From: Lachnospiraceae bacterium
GTDB lineage: Bacteria; Bacillota; Clostridia; Lachnospirales; Lachnospiraceae
DNA length: 64,000 bases
Assembly: GCA_017411305.1 (NCBI GenBank)
Contig: JAFQQI010000107.1
Coordinates: forward strand, 372,001-436,000
Direction of reading: 5' to 3'
A model generated the notes under the pieces. That model was not told where the DNA came from and did not search any database. It saw only the letters and a program-made list of their open reading frames with translations. Below, piece after piece: positions 32,815 through 42,089 of this stretch. Numbering within the stretch: position 1 is the first letter of the stretch; every line of letters starts with the position of its first letter. The translations under genes and the position numbers were made by a program.

Positions 32815-34275
32815 TTATACAAGTTCTTCTAAAGTCTTTCTCATGCCCTTAGCAGCGATTTCGTCCAAATAGCCTGCAATTGTATCTACAAGACCACTTA
32901 TCTTTGTCAAATCCTGTCCAAAGAATTCTTCATTGCTAAGGAATGCTGCTGCAAATTCCTTAGAAGGCTTTTCGCTGTTTGCAGCAAAGAATTCAAGAAC
33001 AGCCATATCATCCATAATATTGTATTCCTGTCCGTCTCTGTGTCCGATAAGCGCCTTGTCTCTGATTTCAGTACCCTTATAGAATGCCATAAGCGCCGCA
33101 AGTGAGAATGTCAGACACTTAGGAAGCTCTTTATTTAATTCAATATAGCCTAAGAAGCTTGGCATACATCTTGCTCTCCACTTAGAAACAGAGTTCAGTG
33201 AGATGGAAAGCAACGCATGCTTAACATAAGGATTATTAAATCTTGTAATTACAGCTTCTGCAAATTCAATCAAATCCTGCTTGGGAAGTGTCAACGTAGG
33301 AATTACTTCCTCAAAAATAGTTGTCTTCATGAAGTTAAATACTGTTTCATCCTTCATGGATTCAAGCACAATATCATTTCCGGCAAGATAAGAAGCAAGT
33401 ACAAAGGATGTATGAGCACCGTTTAAAATACGCACTTTTCTCTGCTTATAAGGCTTCTGGTTGTCTGTATAGATAACAGGAAGGCCTGCTTTGTCTAAAG
33501 GAAGCTCACCGCTGATATCCTTAGGGCATTCAATAACCCAAAGTGCAAAAGGTTCTCCTGTTACAGTCAGTTCATCCTTATAACCCCATTCTTCCCAAAG
33601 CTTAGCATCTTCTTCCCTGGGATATCCTGTAATAATTCTGTCTACCAATGTAGAGCAGAAAATACATGCTTCTTCAATCCATGTTTTGAATTCAGTTTCC
33701 AAGTTCCAGTTATCAGCCTGCTTTAATACGCATTCCTTTAAGTGGATACCGTTATCATCAATTAACTCAACGGGCAGCATCACAAGCCCCTTGTCCATAG
33801 CTCCGTTAAAATGTTTATATCTTTCATATAAGAACTTAGCAAGCTTTCCGGGAAAGCTCATAGGAGGACACATTTCAAGTTTATCGTTTTCATCATATAC
33901 AATACCTGCTTCTGTTGTGTTAGAAACAATGTATCTTAAAGTATCAAGCTTTGCATATGCACTATATTTTTCATATTCTTCATGTGCCGCAACAACATCG
34001 GTAACACTGGTAACAATTCTGTTCTGTACGGTAGCTTCTCCGTCTACAATACCTCTAAGGGATACGGTATACTGGGATTCCTGTGCATGGAAACGGTCAA
34101 GTGTACCAAATTCAATGGGCTTTACCAGTACGATATCACCGTCAAATTCTCCTTTTTCATTTGCAATGTCAATCATGTAATCAACAAAGCCGCGAAGGAA
34201 ATTACCTTCACCAAATTGAAGAACCTTTACCGGTCTTTCTTTTTTACCTGTTTTGCTTTTAGATATTAATTCCAT
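32815..34275 (-). CDS. uxaB: Tagaturonate reductase (altronate oxidoreductase)
   Basis: UxaB reduces D-tagaturonate to D-altronate with NADH. The Rossmann start is VKVLQFGEGNFLRGFVDYMID (about 17-37), and the C-terminal part has YKQRKVRILNGAHTSFVLASYLAGNDIV and NPYVKHALLSISLNSVSKWRAR. The 486-residue length fits UxaB, and the tight link with uxaA and uxaC favours tagaturonate over fructuronate as substrate. Its promoter and operator are clear, and it shares a divergent control region with the LacI regulator. Confidence 0.93.
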   Translation of the reverse strand: MELISKSKTGKKERPVKVLQFGEGNFLRGFVDYMIDIANEKGEFDGDIVLVKPIEFGTLDRFHAQESQYTVSLRGIVDGEATVQNRIVTSVTDVVAAHEEYEKYSAYAKLDTLRYIVSNTTEAGIVYDENDKLEMCPPMSFPGKLAKFLYERYKHFNGAMDKGLVMLPVELIDDNGIHLKECVLKQADNWNLETEFKTWIEEACIFCSTLVDRIITGYPREEDAKLWEEWGYKDELTVTGEPFALWVIECPKDISGELPLDKAGLPVIYTDNQKPYKQRKVRILNGAHTSFVLASYLAGNDIVLESMKDETVFNFMKTTIFEEVIPTLTLPKQDLIEFAEAVITRFNNPYVKHALLSISLNSVSKWRARCMPSFLGYIELNKELPKCLTFSLAALMAFYKGTEIRDKALIGHRDGQEYNIMDDMAVLEFFAANSEKPSKEFAAAFLSNEEFFGQDLTKISGLVDTIAGYLDEIAAKGMRKTLEELV

Positions 34276-34324
34276 TTTTCTTCTCCTTGCATTTTGTTCT
34301 TATTTTCATTCTGTTTAAGCATTT

Positions 34325-34340
34325 ATGTAAGTGCTTACAT
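34325..34340. promoter_or_regulatory. LacI-type operator at the uxaB transcription start
   Basis: ATGTAAGTGCTTACAT covers the predicted uxaB start point (about 34339), just downstream of the -10 box. The 14-base core TGTAAGTGCTTACA recurs exactly at 46646-46659 and, inverted, at 20142-20155. A repressor here would block the start site. Confidence 0.7.
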
Positions 34341-34345
34341 TCTTA

Positions 34346-34374
34346 ATTTTACAACCCATTTCCGTATAAGTCAA
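34346..34374 (-). promoter_or_regulatory. Promoter of uxaB-uxaA
   Basis: TTGACT (34369-34374) and TAAAAT (34346-34351) are 17 bases apart on the minus strand. Each matches five of six consensus bases. The operator follows directly. Confidence 0.7.
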
Positions 34375-34428
34375 TAGCGTTTTTTTGCTGATTTACAACG
34401 TTTTTTAATATTTTTCGAAAATCTGTCC

Positions 34429-34457
34429 TTGTTTTTTGCAATTGTCTATTGTATAAT
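34429..34457 (+). promoter_or_regulatory. Promoter of the lacI-uxaC operon
   Basis: TTGTTT (34429-34434) and TATAAT (34452-34457) are 17 bases apart on the plus strand, about 100 bases before the regulator start codon. Confidence 0.6.
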
Positions 34458-34473
34458 AAAAACAGTTTTTTTG

Positions 34474-34487
34474 TGTAAATGGTTACA
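34474..34487. promoter_or_regulatory. Degenerate operator in the lacI leader
   Basis: TGTAAATGGTTACA keeps the outer TGTAA/TTACA arms of the other sites but differs in the centre. It lies about 10 bases past the predicted start of the regulator transcript, where binding would give autorepression. Confidence 0.5.
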
Positions 34488-34557
34488 TGTATTGAATTTT
34501 TCATATGTTTTATCCTATTCTATACATGACCTATCGATAACGGGGAGGAGATACACA

Positions 34558-35571
34558 ATGACAATTTACGATATATCCAAACAGGCCGGCGTATCCATTG
34601 CCACTGTTTCCCGTGTGTTAAACGGAAGCGCCAATGTAAAACCCAAAACCAAGAAAAAGGTTTTAGATGTAATCGAACAATGCGGTTATACCCCCAATGC
34701 TTTTGCAAGAGGTTTAGGATTAAATTCCATGAATACCGTAGGCATACTCTGCGCAGACTCATCTGACCTTTATCTTGCCAAAGCAGTTTATCATATTGAA
34801 AGAAACCTTCGTGCAGGTGGTTATCATTCCGTTTTATGCTGTACCGGCTATGACCATGAAGATATGAAAGCATCCCTTTCTCTTCTTTTGAATCAACGTG
34901 TAGACAGCGTTATTATGGTAGGTTCTACCTTTATTGCTGCCGACTCCGGAGACAACCAGTACATACGAGATGCAGCCGAACAGGTTCCTATCATGTTGCT
35001 AAATGCCGATTTAGATTGTCCCAATGTATATTGCACCATGTGTGATGATTTTAAGTCCATGCAGGATGCTACTCTAGCACTTCTTAACAAAGGCATTGAT
35101 GATATTCTTTACTTATATAATTCTAATTCTTACAGCGGTAAGAAAAAGTTATCAGGTTATCAATCCGCTTATTTGATGAAGGATGTTCCGCTTAATAAGC
35201 AATACCAGCAGTTCTTCAACGGAACTCATGAAGATATTGACGGCGTATGTAAATTTTTAAATGACCTTCGGAAAAAAGGATTAGAATTCCATGCAGTAAT
35301 CGCATCGGAAGATATGCTTGCAGCCGGTGCCATTAAATATGCCAAAATGAATCATCTTGAAGTTCCTAAGGATTTATCCGTTATCGGTTACAACAACTCA
35401 TTGTTAACTACTTGTAGCGAACCTGAAATTACTTCCGTTGATAATCATTTGGAAACACTTTGTTCCCAACTTGTTAAAACATGCATCGGAACATTAAGCG
35501 GTGAAGAAATGCCTCAAAAAACCATTTTTTCAGGAGAACTGGTACATCGTGCAAGCACGGTGCTTCAATAA
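34558..35571 (+). CDS. LacI family transcriptional regulator of uronate/pectin genes
   Basis: The N-terminal HTH and hinge are typical (MTIYDISKQAGVSIATVSRVLNGSANVKPKT, then CGYTPNAFARGLG). A periplasmic-binding-like effector domain follows (NTVGILCADSSDLYLAKAVYHIERNL, ISVIGYNNSLLTT-like block near 270). I start at the ATG at 34558 (337 residues), preceded by GGGGAGGAG; the longer frame begins near the promoter and adds 43 non-homologous residues. It is upstream of uxaC and divergent from uxaB, so it most likely senses a uronate-pathway intermediate. The effector is not predictable. Confidence 0.9.
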   Translation: MTIYDISKQAGVSIATVSRVLNGSANVKPKTKKKVLDVIEQCGYTPNAFARGLGLNSMNTVGILCADSSDLYLAKAVYHIERNLRAGGYHSVLCCTGYDHEDMKASLSLLLNQRVDSVIMVGSTFIAADSGDNQYIRDAAEQVPIMLLNADLDCPNVYCTMCDDFKSMQDATLALLNKGIDDILYLYNSNSYSGKKKLSGYQSAYLMKDVPLNKQYQQFFNGTHEDIDGVCKFLNDLRKKGLEFHAVIASEDMLAAGAIKYAKMNHLEVPKDLSVIGYNNSLLTTCSEPEITSVDNHLETLCSQLVKTCIGTLSGEEMPQKTIFSGELVHRASTVLQ

Positions 35572-35595
35572 ATATTTTTAAGGAGGATTTTCAAT

Positions 35596-37011
35596 ATGAA
35601 AGCATTTATGGATAAAGATTTCTTATTATCCACCCCTACTGCTCAGACTCTTTTTCATGAGTATGCAGAAAAAACACCTGTATTAGATTATCACTGTCAT
35701 ATCAATCCCAAGGAGATTGCTGAAGACCGTAAATTTGAGAACATTACTCAGGTTTGGCTGGGCGGTGACCATTATAAATGGCGTTTTATGCGTTCCAACG
35801 GCGTTGATGAATATTATATTACCGGTGGTGCTTCGGACAAAGAAAAATTCATGAAGTGGGCTGAAGTTCTCGGCAAAGCAATCGGCAATCCTCTTTACCA
35901 TTGGAGCCACCTTGAGTTACAGAGATATTTCGGTTACCACGGCACTTTAAACAAAAATACTGCAGAAGAAGTTTGGAATATTTGCAACACAAAACTTGCT
36001 GAGCCTTCCATGAGCGTGCGCAACATTATTAAACAGTCTAATGTTACCTTAATCTGTACTACAGATGATCCGGTAGACTCTCTGGAATGGCATGCAAAAA
36101 TTGCAGCAGATGATTCTTTTGATGTTCAGGTTCTTCCCGCGTGGCGTCCTGACAAGGCTATGAATATCGAAAAGCCTGAATACTTAGATTATCTTTCTAC
36201 ACTTTCAGCCGTTAGCGGCGTTAAAGTTCATTCCTTCGCCACATTAAAAGAAGCATTACAGAATCGTATGGATTTCTTTGCTTCCATGGGCTGTAACGTT
36301 TCCGATCATGCACTTGAATATGTAATGTACTATCCTGCTACCGAAGAAGAAATTGAAGCAATCTTTGCAAAACGTTTTGCCGGAGAAAAAGTCACACGTG
36401 AAGAAGAGCTGACCTTCAAAACTGCCTTCATGGTATTTGTAGGAAAAGAATACAATAAGAGAAATTGGGTAATGCAGCTTCATTATGGCTGTAAGAGAGA
36501 TAATAACCGTCTGATGTATGAAAAGCTTGGTCCCGATACCGGTTACGACTGCATTAATAACTACGCTCCTTCTGCGCAGATGGCTGACTTCTTAAATGCA
36601 TTAATCGAAACAAATGAATTACCTAAGACAATTATTTACAGCTTGAACCCCAACGACAATCAGGCAATCGGTACTATTCTCGGATGTTTCCAGGATTCTA
36701 CTGCAGTTGCTAAGATTCAGCAGGGAAGCGCATGGTGGTTCAACGATCACAAGATTGGTATGAGAGACCAGATGCTTTCATTGGCAAACTTAGGTAATTT
36801 ATCAGGATTTGTAGGAATGCTGACAGACTCAAGAAGCTTCCTCTCCTATACAAGACATGAGTACTTCCGTCGTATCCTTTGTGAACTGATCGGTGACTTA
36901 GTTGAAAACGGTGAGTTCCCTGCGGATATGGATACCCTTTCCGAAATTGTTACAGGCATATCATACAACAATGCAGTAAGATACTTCGGATTTGATTTAA
37001 AAGAAGCTTAA
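35596..37011 (+). CDS. uxaC: Uronate isomerase
   Basis: UxaC isomerises D-galacturonate to D-tagaturonate and D-glucuronate to D-fructuronate. The 471-residue amidohydrolase-fold protein shows DYHCHINPKEIAED (about 31-44, metal His pair), WRFMRSNGVDEYYITGGAS, LICTTDDPVDSLEWH, WVMQLHYGCKRDNN and WWFNDHKIGMRDQMLSLANLGNLSGFVGMLTDSRSFLSYTRHEYFRRILC. AAGGAGG lies upstream. It follows the LacI gene by 24 bases, in the same transcript, and ends at a bidirectional terminator. Confidence 0.96.
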   Translation: MKAFMDKDFLLSTPTAQTLFHEYAEKTPVLDYHCHINPKEIAEDRKFENITQVWLGGDHYKWRFMRSNGVDEYYITGGASDKEKFMKWAEVLGKAIGNPLYHWSHLELQRYFGYHGTLNKNTAEEVWNICNTKLAEPSMSVRNIIKQSNVTLICTTDDPVDSLEWHAKIAADDSFDVQVLPAWRPDKAMNIEKPEYLDYLSTLSAVSGVKVHSFATLKEALQNRMDFFASMGCNVSDHALEYVMYYPATEEEIEAIFAKRFAGEKVTREEELTFKTAFMVFVGKEYNKRNWVMQLHYGCKRDNNRLMYEKLGPDTGYDCINNYAPSAQMADFLNALIETNELPKTIIYSLNPNDNQAIGTILGCFQDSTAVAKIQQGSAWWFNDHKIGMRDQMLSLANLGNLSGFVGMLTDSRSFLSYTRHEYFRRILCELIGDLVENGEFPADMDTLSEIVTGISYNNAVRYFGFDLKEA

Positions 37012-37049
37012 TATGTTGCCAACTCTCTCCCGAGTTGCAAATAAATACC

Positions 37050-37079
37050 AAGGCACAGGATAAATCCTGTGCCTTCTTT
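37050..37079. terminator. Bidirectional terminator between uxaC and the MATE gene
   Basis: AAGGCACAGGA (37050-37060) and TCCTGTGCCTT (37065-37075) form a perfect 11-bp stem with a 4-base loop. The plus tail is CTTTC and the minus tail GGTATTTATTTG. It serves two convergent genes. Confidence 0.8.
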
Positions 37080-38431
37080 CATCCTCTTTTTCTTTTCCAA
37101 TAACCGGTTTTGTATACCACCCAGAGAAGAAATGCAGAGATTGCATTACTAACTACCACGGAATACCATACGCTTCTTACCCCCATGTGAAGAAGGTATT
37201 CACAGATAAACAATGTAGCAAAACGGAACACCCATAATCTTGACGCATCAATTAACATAGTTACTTCCGTATGTCCGCTTCCCTGAAACAGTCCCATGGT
37301 CGTATTATAAATACCGTTTGTAAATACACAAAATGCCATGATACTAAGGAATTCCGCCGCCATAGCTATTACTTCCCTATCATCTGAAAAGATACTGACG
37401 ATTGCTGTGGAAATGGGCTTCCTGGAAAGAATCATACCACCGATAAACAAAAAGATGACTATCATCTTACGAGATAAACGGTACCCATAGTCTGCCCTGT
37501 CAAGCTGCTTTGCCCCTACGTTTTGCCCCACAATGGTTGCCACCGCAGAGCCAATTCCATTAGACGGCAGGGAAATCAATCCGTTTACCTTATTCCCGAT
37601 TCCATATGCTGCCATTGCCTGTGTACCGTATTTCAGCACATTTCTTGTCATCAGTAAGAAACCGAATTGCATGGTACTACCGCCAATCGCCGTGGGCAAT
37701 CCTATGGTCAAAATGCTCTTTAACTTTTCTTTTTCAAATTTTAGCTTTGAGAGATCCAAATAAACATCCTTTTTCCTACTATGTAACAGAACAAACGCTA
37801 TCACCGCAATGATAAGCTTGGAGCTTACCGTTGCAAGTGCCGCCCCCGCTGCTCCCATATCAAACACTACCATCAGAAGCGGATCCAAAATCATATTGAT
37901 GAGAATCCCCACCAAATTCAAAAGCATCGGGCGTACCGCATCTCCCTGTGCCTGATTGATTGCCGCATAAAGATTCACTGTAAACAAAAACGGCATATCC
38001 AGAATCACAAGCTGCAAATAGGTCTTACCGTTCTGCCATGTTTCTCCCTCTGCTCCAAGCCATGTCACAATACTGGGAGTCAAAAGCGTACATGCTGCTG
38101 CACAAACCACTGCAAAAATCATAGCACTTGCAAAAATCTGATTGGCCATACTTTTGGCTTCTTCATCCTTCTTGGCACCAAGGTACTGCGCTATCAAAAC
38201 GGAACCGGCTACCGTAATTCCCGTACCGAAATTAATGACAATATTTTGCACCGGCGTTACCAGGTTAATAGCTGCAAGCTCTTCTGTTCCCAATTTTCCA
38301 AGCCAATAAGTATCTGTCAGATTATACATGGTCTGCAAGAAGCTGTTGATTACTACCGGAATGGCAAGGGATAAAATTGCTTTCAGCATATTTCCGCTTA
38401 AAATCAATTCTCTATTTATCTTTTTTGTCAT
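37079..38431 (-). CDS. MATE family efflux transporter
   Basis: The 450-residue protein has about 12 membrane segments and MATE motifs: MLKAILSLAIPVVINSFLQTMYNLTDTYWLGKLGTEELAAI and the second-half INGLISLPSNGIGSAVATIVGQNVGAKQLDRA. These carriers export cationic compounds in exchange for Na+ or H+. The ATG at 38431 follows GAGGAG; the extra 16 upstream residues are not conserved. It lies 6 bases downstream of the ankyrin-GH43 stop, at the end of the GH43 operon, so it may export a by-product, but its substrate is unknown. Confidence 0.9.
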   Translation of the reverse strand: MTKKINRELILSGNMLKAILSLAIPVVINSFLQTMYNLTDTYWLGKLGTEELAAINLVTPVQNIVINFGTGITVAGSVLIAQYLGAKKDEEAKSMANQIFASAMIFAVVCAAACTLLTPSIVTWLGAEGETWQNGKTYLQLVILDMPFLFTVNLYAAINQAQGDAVRPMLLNLVGILINMILDPLLMVVFDMGAAGAALATVSSKLIIAVIAFVLLHSRKKDVYLDLSKLKFEKEKLKSILTIGLPTAIGGSTMQFGFLLMTRNVLKYGTQAMAAYGIGNKVNGLISLPSNGIGSAVATIVGQNVGAKQLDRADYGYRLSRKMIVIFLFIGGMILSRKPISTAIVSIFSDDREVIAMAAEFLSIMAFCVFTNGIYNTTMGLFQGSGHTEVTMLIDASRLWVFRFATLFICEYLLHMGVRSVWYSVVVSNAISAFLLWVVYKTGYWKRKRG

Positions 38432-38485
38432 AACACTCCTCACATTCTGCCAAAACTTTGCAGAATGATAATACCGCACGTAAAC

Positions 38486-40420
38486 TTACTCTTTATATCT
38501 GAAATCCATAAAAGTTACGGTCAGTTCCTTTTCACCGCCGTATCCGTAAATTCCTACCATTGCGCCTGTAAAACGCTTTCCCATACGAATTCCTTCATCG
38601 CAAAGATAATATACATTGGGAAGGGTCTGTAGCAGACAAGCTTCCTGTTCTTCTTGTTTATCTGTTCGCAATTGATAATAAAAGCTTCGTTTCAGATATT
38701 CTGTCTTTACGCCTAGTATCATTTTATATCCAACCGGACTATCCACCATTTTTCTGTCATGAAAAATATCTTCTAATCCGATATGCTCTCTGATTTGCAG
38801 GAAATATTCATTTTCCTGCTTAGATACATAAAAACACACCCATGTATTTTCATCATAGTAGCAGGTAAGTCCTGCTTCCTGCCCTTCTTCCAGCTCCGGC
38901 ACCAAAAATTCACATTCTGCCTCAAAGCAAAATGCAGTCTGTCGTCTTACTAAAATATTTCTGGAATCCACGCTGGAAAGAGGTGCTTTGCTTCCTTTTA
39001 ACTTCAGACAACCATCTGTAATCAAAATTGCATCTGCTTCCGGCGGCCTGGGCGTAATAAATTCCTTGGGAAGTCCGTTTACAAAAGCATTTTCCTCATC
39101 ATATAAGGCATCCTTATTTTGCTTTCCATCCTTATTGAACCCCGGCAAATCCGGCTTCATCTGAAGTACACTGGGACCATCTAAGTTATTTACAATGGGC
39201 CAGCCATCCGCTGTCCATGTAATGGGATCAAGAGCCGTCTCTCTTCCCAAAATGCTGTATCCGTCACCAATCATACGACCACAGAGATATACCATATACC
39301 ATTGTCCGTTTTGGGTGCAAACAGGCTTACCATGTCCGCATCTTTGAATTCCTGCTTTTTCATCCATCTGACGCATAATGGGATTATATGGGCAAGGTTC
39401 ATAATTTCCCATAAGTTCCTTACTTCTAACAACCGAAATACGGTGTCCGGGGCCGGTTCCTCCTTCTGCTAAAAAGAGATAATAATATCCGTCTTTTTTG
39501 AGAATATGGGGACCCTCCGGTGCACGTTTTTGATCTCCGTAATACAGTAACGTTGCTTCCGATATTTGCTTTTTACAGTCAGAAGACAATTCAAAGATTC
39601 TGGCTCCGCGATTTAGCAGCATATAATGTCTGCCGTCCTCATGGAAAATAGAAGGATCGATTCCATCTTCTTCGATGTATGCAGGCTCACTGTAAGGTCC
39701 CTCCGGTTTGTCAGAGGATACCACAATCTGTCTTCTGTACACAGTACCCGTGTCATTCAGTCTGTAGGTCGCCGTAATATAAAAGGTTCCGTTATCATAA
39801 GAAATATCCGGTGCCCAATAGCCTCTTCCTCCTTCAAGCTCATCTAAATGCGCCCACTTAGGATTGGTAATGGCATGACCAATGATTTCCCAATGAATTA
39901 AATCCTTAGAATGGGAAATCGGAATACAGGGGAAAAAGATAAAGGAAGAATTGACCATATAATAATCTTCTCCCACACGTACAATAGAAGGGTCAGGAAA
40001 CATTCCCGTACGAATAGGATTATGATACATATCCTCATAAGCAACGCCAACAATCTCCTCATAATAAGCCAGCAGTTCCTTATACTGAAGTTCATAAGCA
40101 ATCTGATAAGGTGTAATTAAATTTTTGTCACCTGATACAATATTCATGCCAACCTTTTCTACCAGATAACGATTCAATTCCACATTACCGGACATTGCCG
40201 CATAATGAAGGATATTTCTGTTACTATCGTCCACCGTATTCATACTGGCACGGGAATATTCTACAATATATTTCACAACAGAAAAATCCCCCACCTTCGC
40301 CGCATATAAACATAAAGGAACTCCATTTTTCGTTTTGTCATCAATACACGGTGGATTTTCTACCAAAATTCTTGTTACTTCCGCTAAGTTTTTTTCTTCT
40401 ATGGCTTGTTGTAAAGTCAT
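38486..40420 (-). CDS. Ankyrin-repeat + GH43 fusion glycoside hydrolase
   Basis: I start at the ATG at 40420 (644 residues), preceded by GGAGGC. Residues about 1-135 form ankyrin-like repeats (NGVPLCLYAAKVGDFSVVKYIVE, NRNILHYAAMSGNVELNRYLVEK, ITPYQIAYELQYKELLAYYEE). A GH43 five-bladed propeller follows: FPDPSIVRVGEDYYMVNSS (catalytic base Asp), EEDGIDPSIFHEDG and RAPEGPHILKKDGYYYLFLAEGG (acid Glu). A beta-sandwich of about 190 residues closes it. No signal peptide. It probably removes arabinose or xylose side chains in the cytoplasm. Its start is one base after the stop of the neighbouring GH43, so the two are translationally coupled. Confidence 0.88.
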   Translation of the reverse strand: MTLQQAIEEKNLAEVTRILVENPPCIDDKTKNGVPLCLYAAKVGDFSVVKYIVEYSRASMNTVDDSNRNILHYAAMSGNVELNRYLVEKVGMNIVSGDKNLITPYQIAYELQYKELLAYYEEIVGVAYEDMYHNPIRTGMFPDPSIVRVGEDYYMVNSSFIFFPCIPISHSKDLIHWEIIGHAITNPKWAHLDELEGGRGYWAPDISYDNGTFYITATYRLNDTGTVYRRQIVVSSDKPEGPYSEPAYIEEDGIDPSIFHEDGRHYMLLNRGARIFELSSDCKKQISEATLLYYGDQKRAPEGPHILKKDGYYYLFLAEGGTGPGHRISVVRSKELMGNYEPCPYNPIMRQMDEKAGIQRCGHGKPVCTQNGQWYMVYLCGRMIGDGYSILGRETALDPITWTADGWPIVNNLDGPSVLQMKPDLPGFNKDGKQNKDALYDEENAFVNGLPKEFITPRPPEADAILITDGCLKLKGSKAPLSSVDSRNILVRRQTAFCFEAECEFLVPELEEGQEAGLTCYYDENTWVCFYVSKQENEYFLQIREHIGLEDIFHDRKMVDSPVGYKMILGVKTEYLKRSFYYQLRTDKQEEQEACLLQTLPNVYYLCDEGIRMGKRFTGAMVGIYGYGGEKELTVTFMDFRYKE

Positions 40421-40421
40421 T

Positions 40422-41984
40422 TTATAGCGCCTCCACGTGAATATATTCAAAATCTGCGTATCCGTTCTTACTCTCCGTTGCCGCAACATTAGCAAAGAGA
40501 CCGATTTTCGCTCCTACCCATGTATGGTCAGAAGGCATAAAATCTGTTTCCACTTTCACTCTGTCTCCTTTCGTAAGAGCATAATACATTTTAAATACCG
40601 GACCGTCTGGACCTTCTTCCATGCGTACACTAAACCATACTTCATTTTGTGCATCGGAAAGTACCGCCAATTCTTTCACCGCTTCCTTCACTTCACTGCC
40701 TTCATCATAGGCTTTTGCAAAAACAAGGGTCTTTTGTCCATTTATCACTCTTACTGCCAGATAAGCATAATGACCGCCCATCATGGTCATTCCCGCCTGT
40801 TCCTTTTCAGATAAACCTGTCACATCCAAACAGGTAGTTGCATCAAAATAAGGACAAACTAATTTTTGTGTCAGCACATTGGCGCATTCCCACAAAATCG
40901 CCTCATCCTTGCCTGAAGGATTTAAGGCATACAGACGTAAGTTACCGGGATTGGCCGCAAGGGAATAAAAAGAGTCCTTGCTGTTACCGAGCCACTGCCA
41001 CAGCAAGTTCAATTTGTCACTCTCAAAATCATCAGAAGCCTCCAGATAACAAGGTTCTTCCACTTCTCCTGTATTTGGCTTTTTATATATTATACAAGGT
41101 TCTCCGCATCCTTCCTTAGCATTGATTCCTACGATGGGCCAATCATTTTTCCATGTTACAGGTTGCAAATGACAGATTCTTCCGTAAAGTCCTTTATCCT
41201 GAAAATGAATAAACCATTCATCGCCATTTACAGTATCTACCAAGCCACCCTGGTGTGGACCGTTTACTTCACTGTTTCCCTGAACCATTACAATTTTTTC
41301 TTCATAAGGTCCGTAGATATTTTTAGAACGAAGTACTGTCTGCCACCCGGTTTTTACGCCTCCTGCCGGTGCCCAGATATAATAATATCCATTTCTTTTA
41401 TATACCTTAGGTCCTTCAATAGTAGGCTGAGTCTCTACGCCATTATAAAGAATATGATCCTCGGTGATTGCTTTTGTTCCTTCAGGATTCATTTCAAAAA
41501 TTCCTAGATAGCTCTTAAAACCGATTCTGCTCTTTGCATATCCATGTATCAAATATGCTTTTCCATCATCATCCCAAAACGGGCAGGAATCAATCAGTCC
41601 CTTACCTTCTAAAACCATAATCGGTTCATCCCATTTTCCAAGAGGGTCTTTCGTACTTACCATAAAGAATCCTTCATCAGGCATACCATAGTATATATAA
41701 AATCTCCCCTCGTGATATCGGATTGCCGGTGCCCATACACCTTTGGAGTGCTGAGGAATATCATATTTTTCATAATCGATTTTATTAAGAGCATAATTTA
41801 CCAGTTTCCAATTAACCAAATCTTTTGATGTTAAAATCGGCAGGCCCGGAATATAGTTAAAGCTGGATGCAGTCATATAAAAAGTATCACCCACCCTAAT
41901 CACATCCGGATCTGAATAATCAGCAAAAATAATAGGATTTTTAAAGGTTCCGTCTTCTAAATCTGATTTCCATAAACGTTCCAT
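40422..41984 (-). CDS. GH43 glycoside hydrolase with C-terminal beta-sandwich, cytoplasmic
   Basis: The 520-residue protein has the arrangement of bacterial beta-xylosidases/arabinofuranosidases: catalytic base Asp in FADYSDPDVIRVGDTFYMTASS (about 20-41), the second Asp in LIDSCPFWDDDGKAYLIHGYAKS, and acid Glu in QPTIEGPKVYKRNGYYYIWAPAG. Residues about 320-520 form a sandwich with ATTCLDVTGLSEKEQAGMTMMGGHYAYLAVR. No signal peptide. AAAGGAGA lies upstream. It heads the GH43-ankyrin GH43-MATE series and starts a new transcript after the acetylesterase terminator. Confidence 0.9.
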   Translation of the reverse strand: MERLWKSDLEDGTFKNPIIFADYSDPDVIRVGDTFYMTASSFNYIPGLPILTSKDLVNWKLVNYALNKIDYEKYDIPQHSKGVWAPAIRYHEGRFYIYYGMPDEGFFMVSTKDPLGKWDEPIMVLEGKGLIDSCPFWDDDGKAYLIHGYAKSRIGFKSYLGIFEMNPEGTKAITEDHILYNGVETQPTIEGPKVYKRNGYYYIWAPAGGVKTGWQTVLRSKNIYGPYEEKIVMVQGNSEVNGPHQGGLVDTVNGDEWFIHFQDKGLYGRICHLQPVTWKNDWPIVGINAKEGCGEPCIIYKKPNTGEVEEPCYLEASDDFESDKLNLLWQWLGNSKDSFYSLAANPGNLRLYALNPSGKDEAILWECANVLTQKLVCPYFDATTCLDVTGLSEKEQAGMTMMGGHYAYLAVRVINGQKTLVFAKAYDEGSEVKEAVKELAVLSDAQNEVWFSVRMEEGPDGPVFKMYYALTKGDRVKVETDFMPSDHTWVGAKIGLFANVAATESKNGYADFEYIHVEAL

Positions 41985-42046
41985 TATAGCTATCTCCTTT
42001 ACAATAAGATATAATCATCATACTTCATATTTAAAAAGCAAATATT

Positions 42047-42085
42047 ACACAAAATGGCTCAGGAATTAATCTCCTAAGCCATTTT
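42047..42085 (-). terminator. Terminator of the transporter/acetylesterase operon
   Basis: AAAATGGCTCAGGA (42051-42064) and TCCTAAGCCATTTT (42072-42085) pair with one mismatch. On the minus strand the stem ends in TTTT. It begins 5 bases past the acetylesterase stop. Confidence 0.75.
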
Positions 42086-42089
42086 ATTT

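Noticed and set aside
37013..37045. Imperfect repeat TTGCCAACTC/GAGTTGCAA after uxaC, resembling the stem at 27573-27608
   Set aside because: Needs a bulge to pair, the shared TTGCCAAC core is short, and a clean terminator follows at 37050. I see no repeat family.
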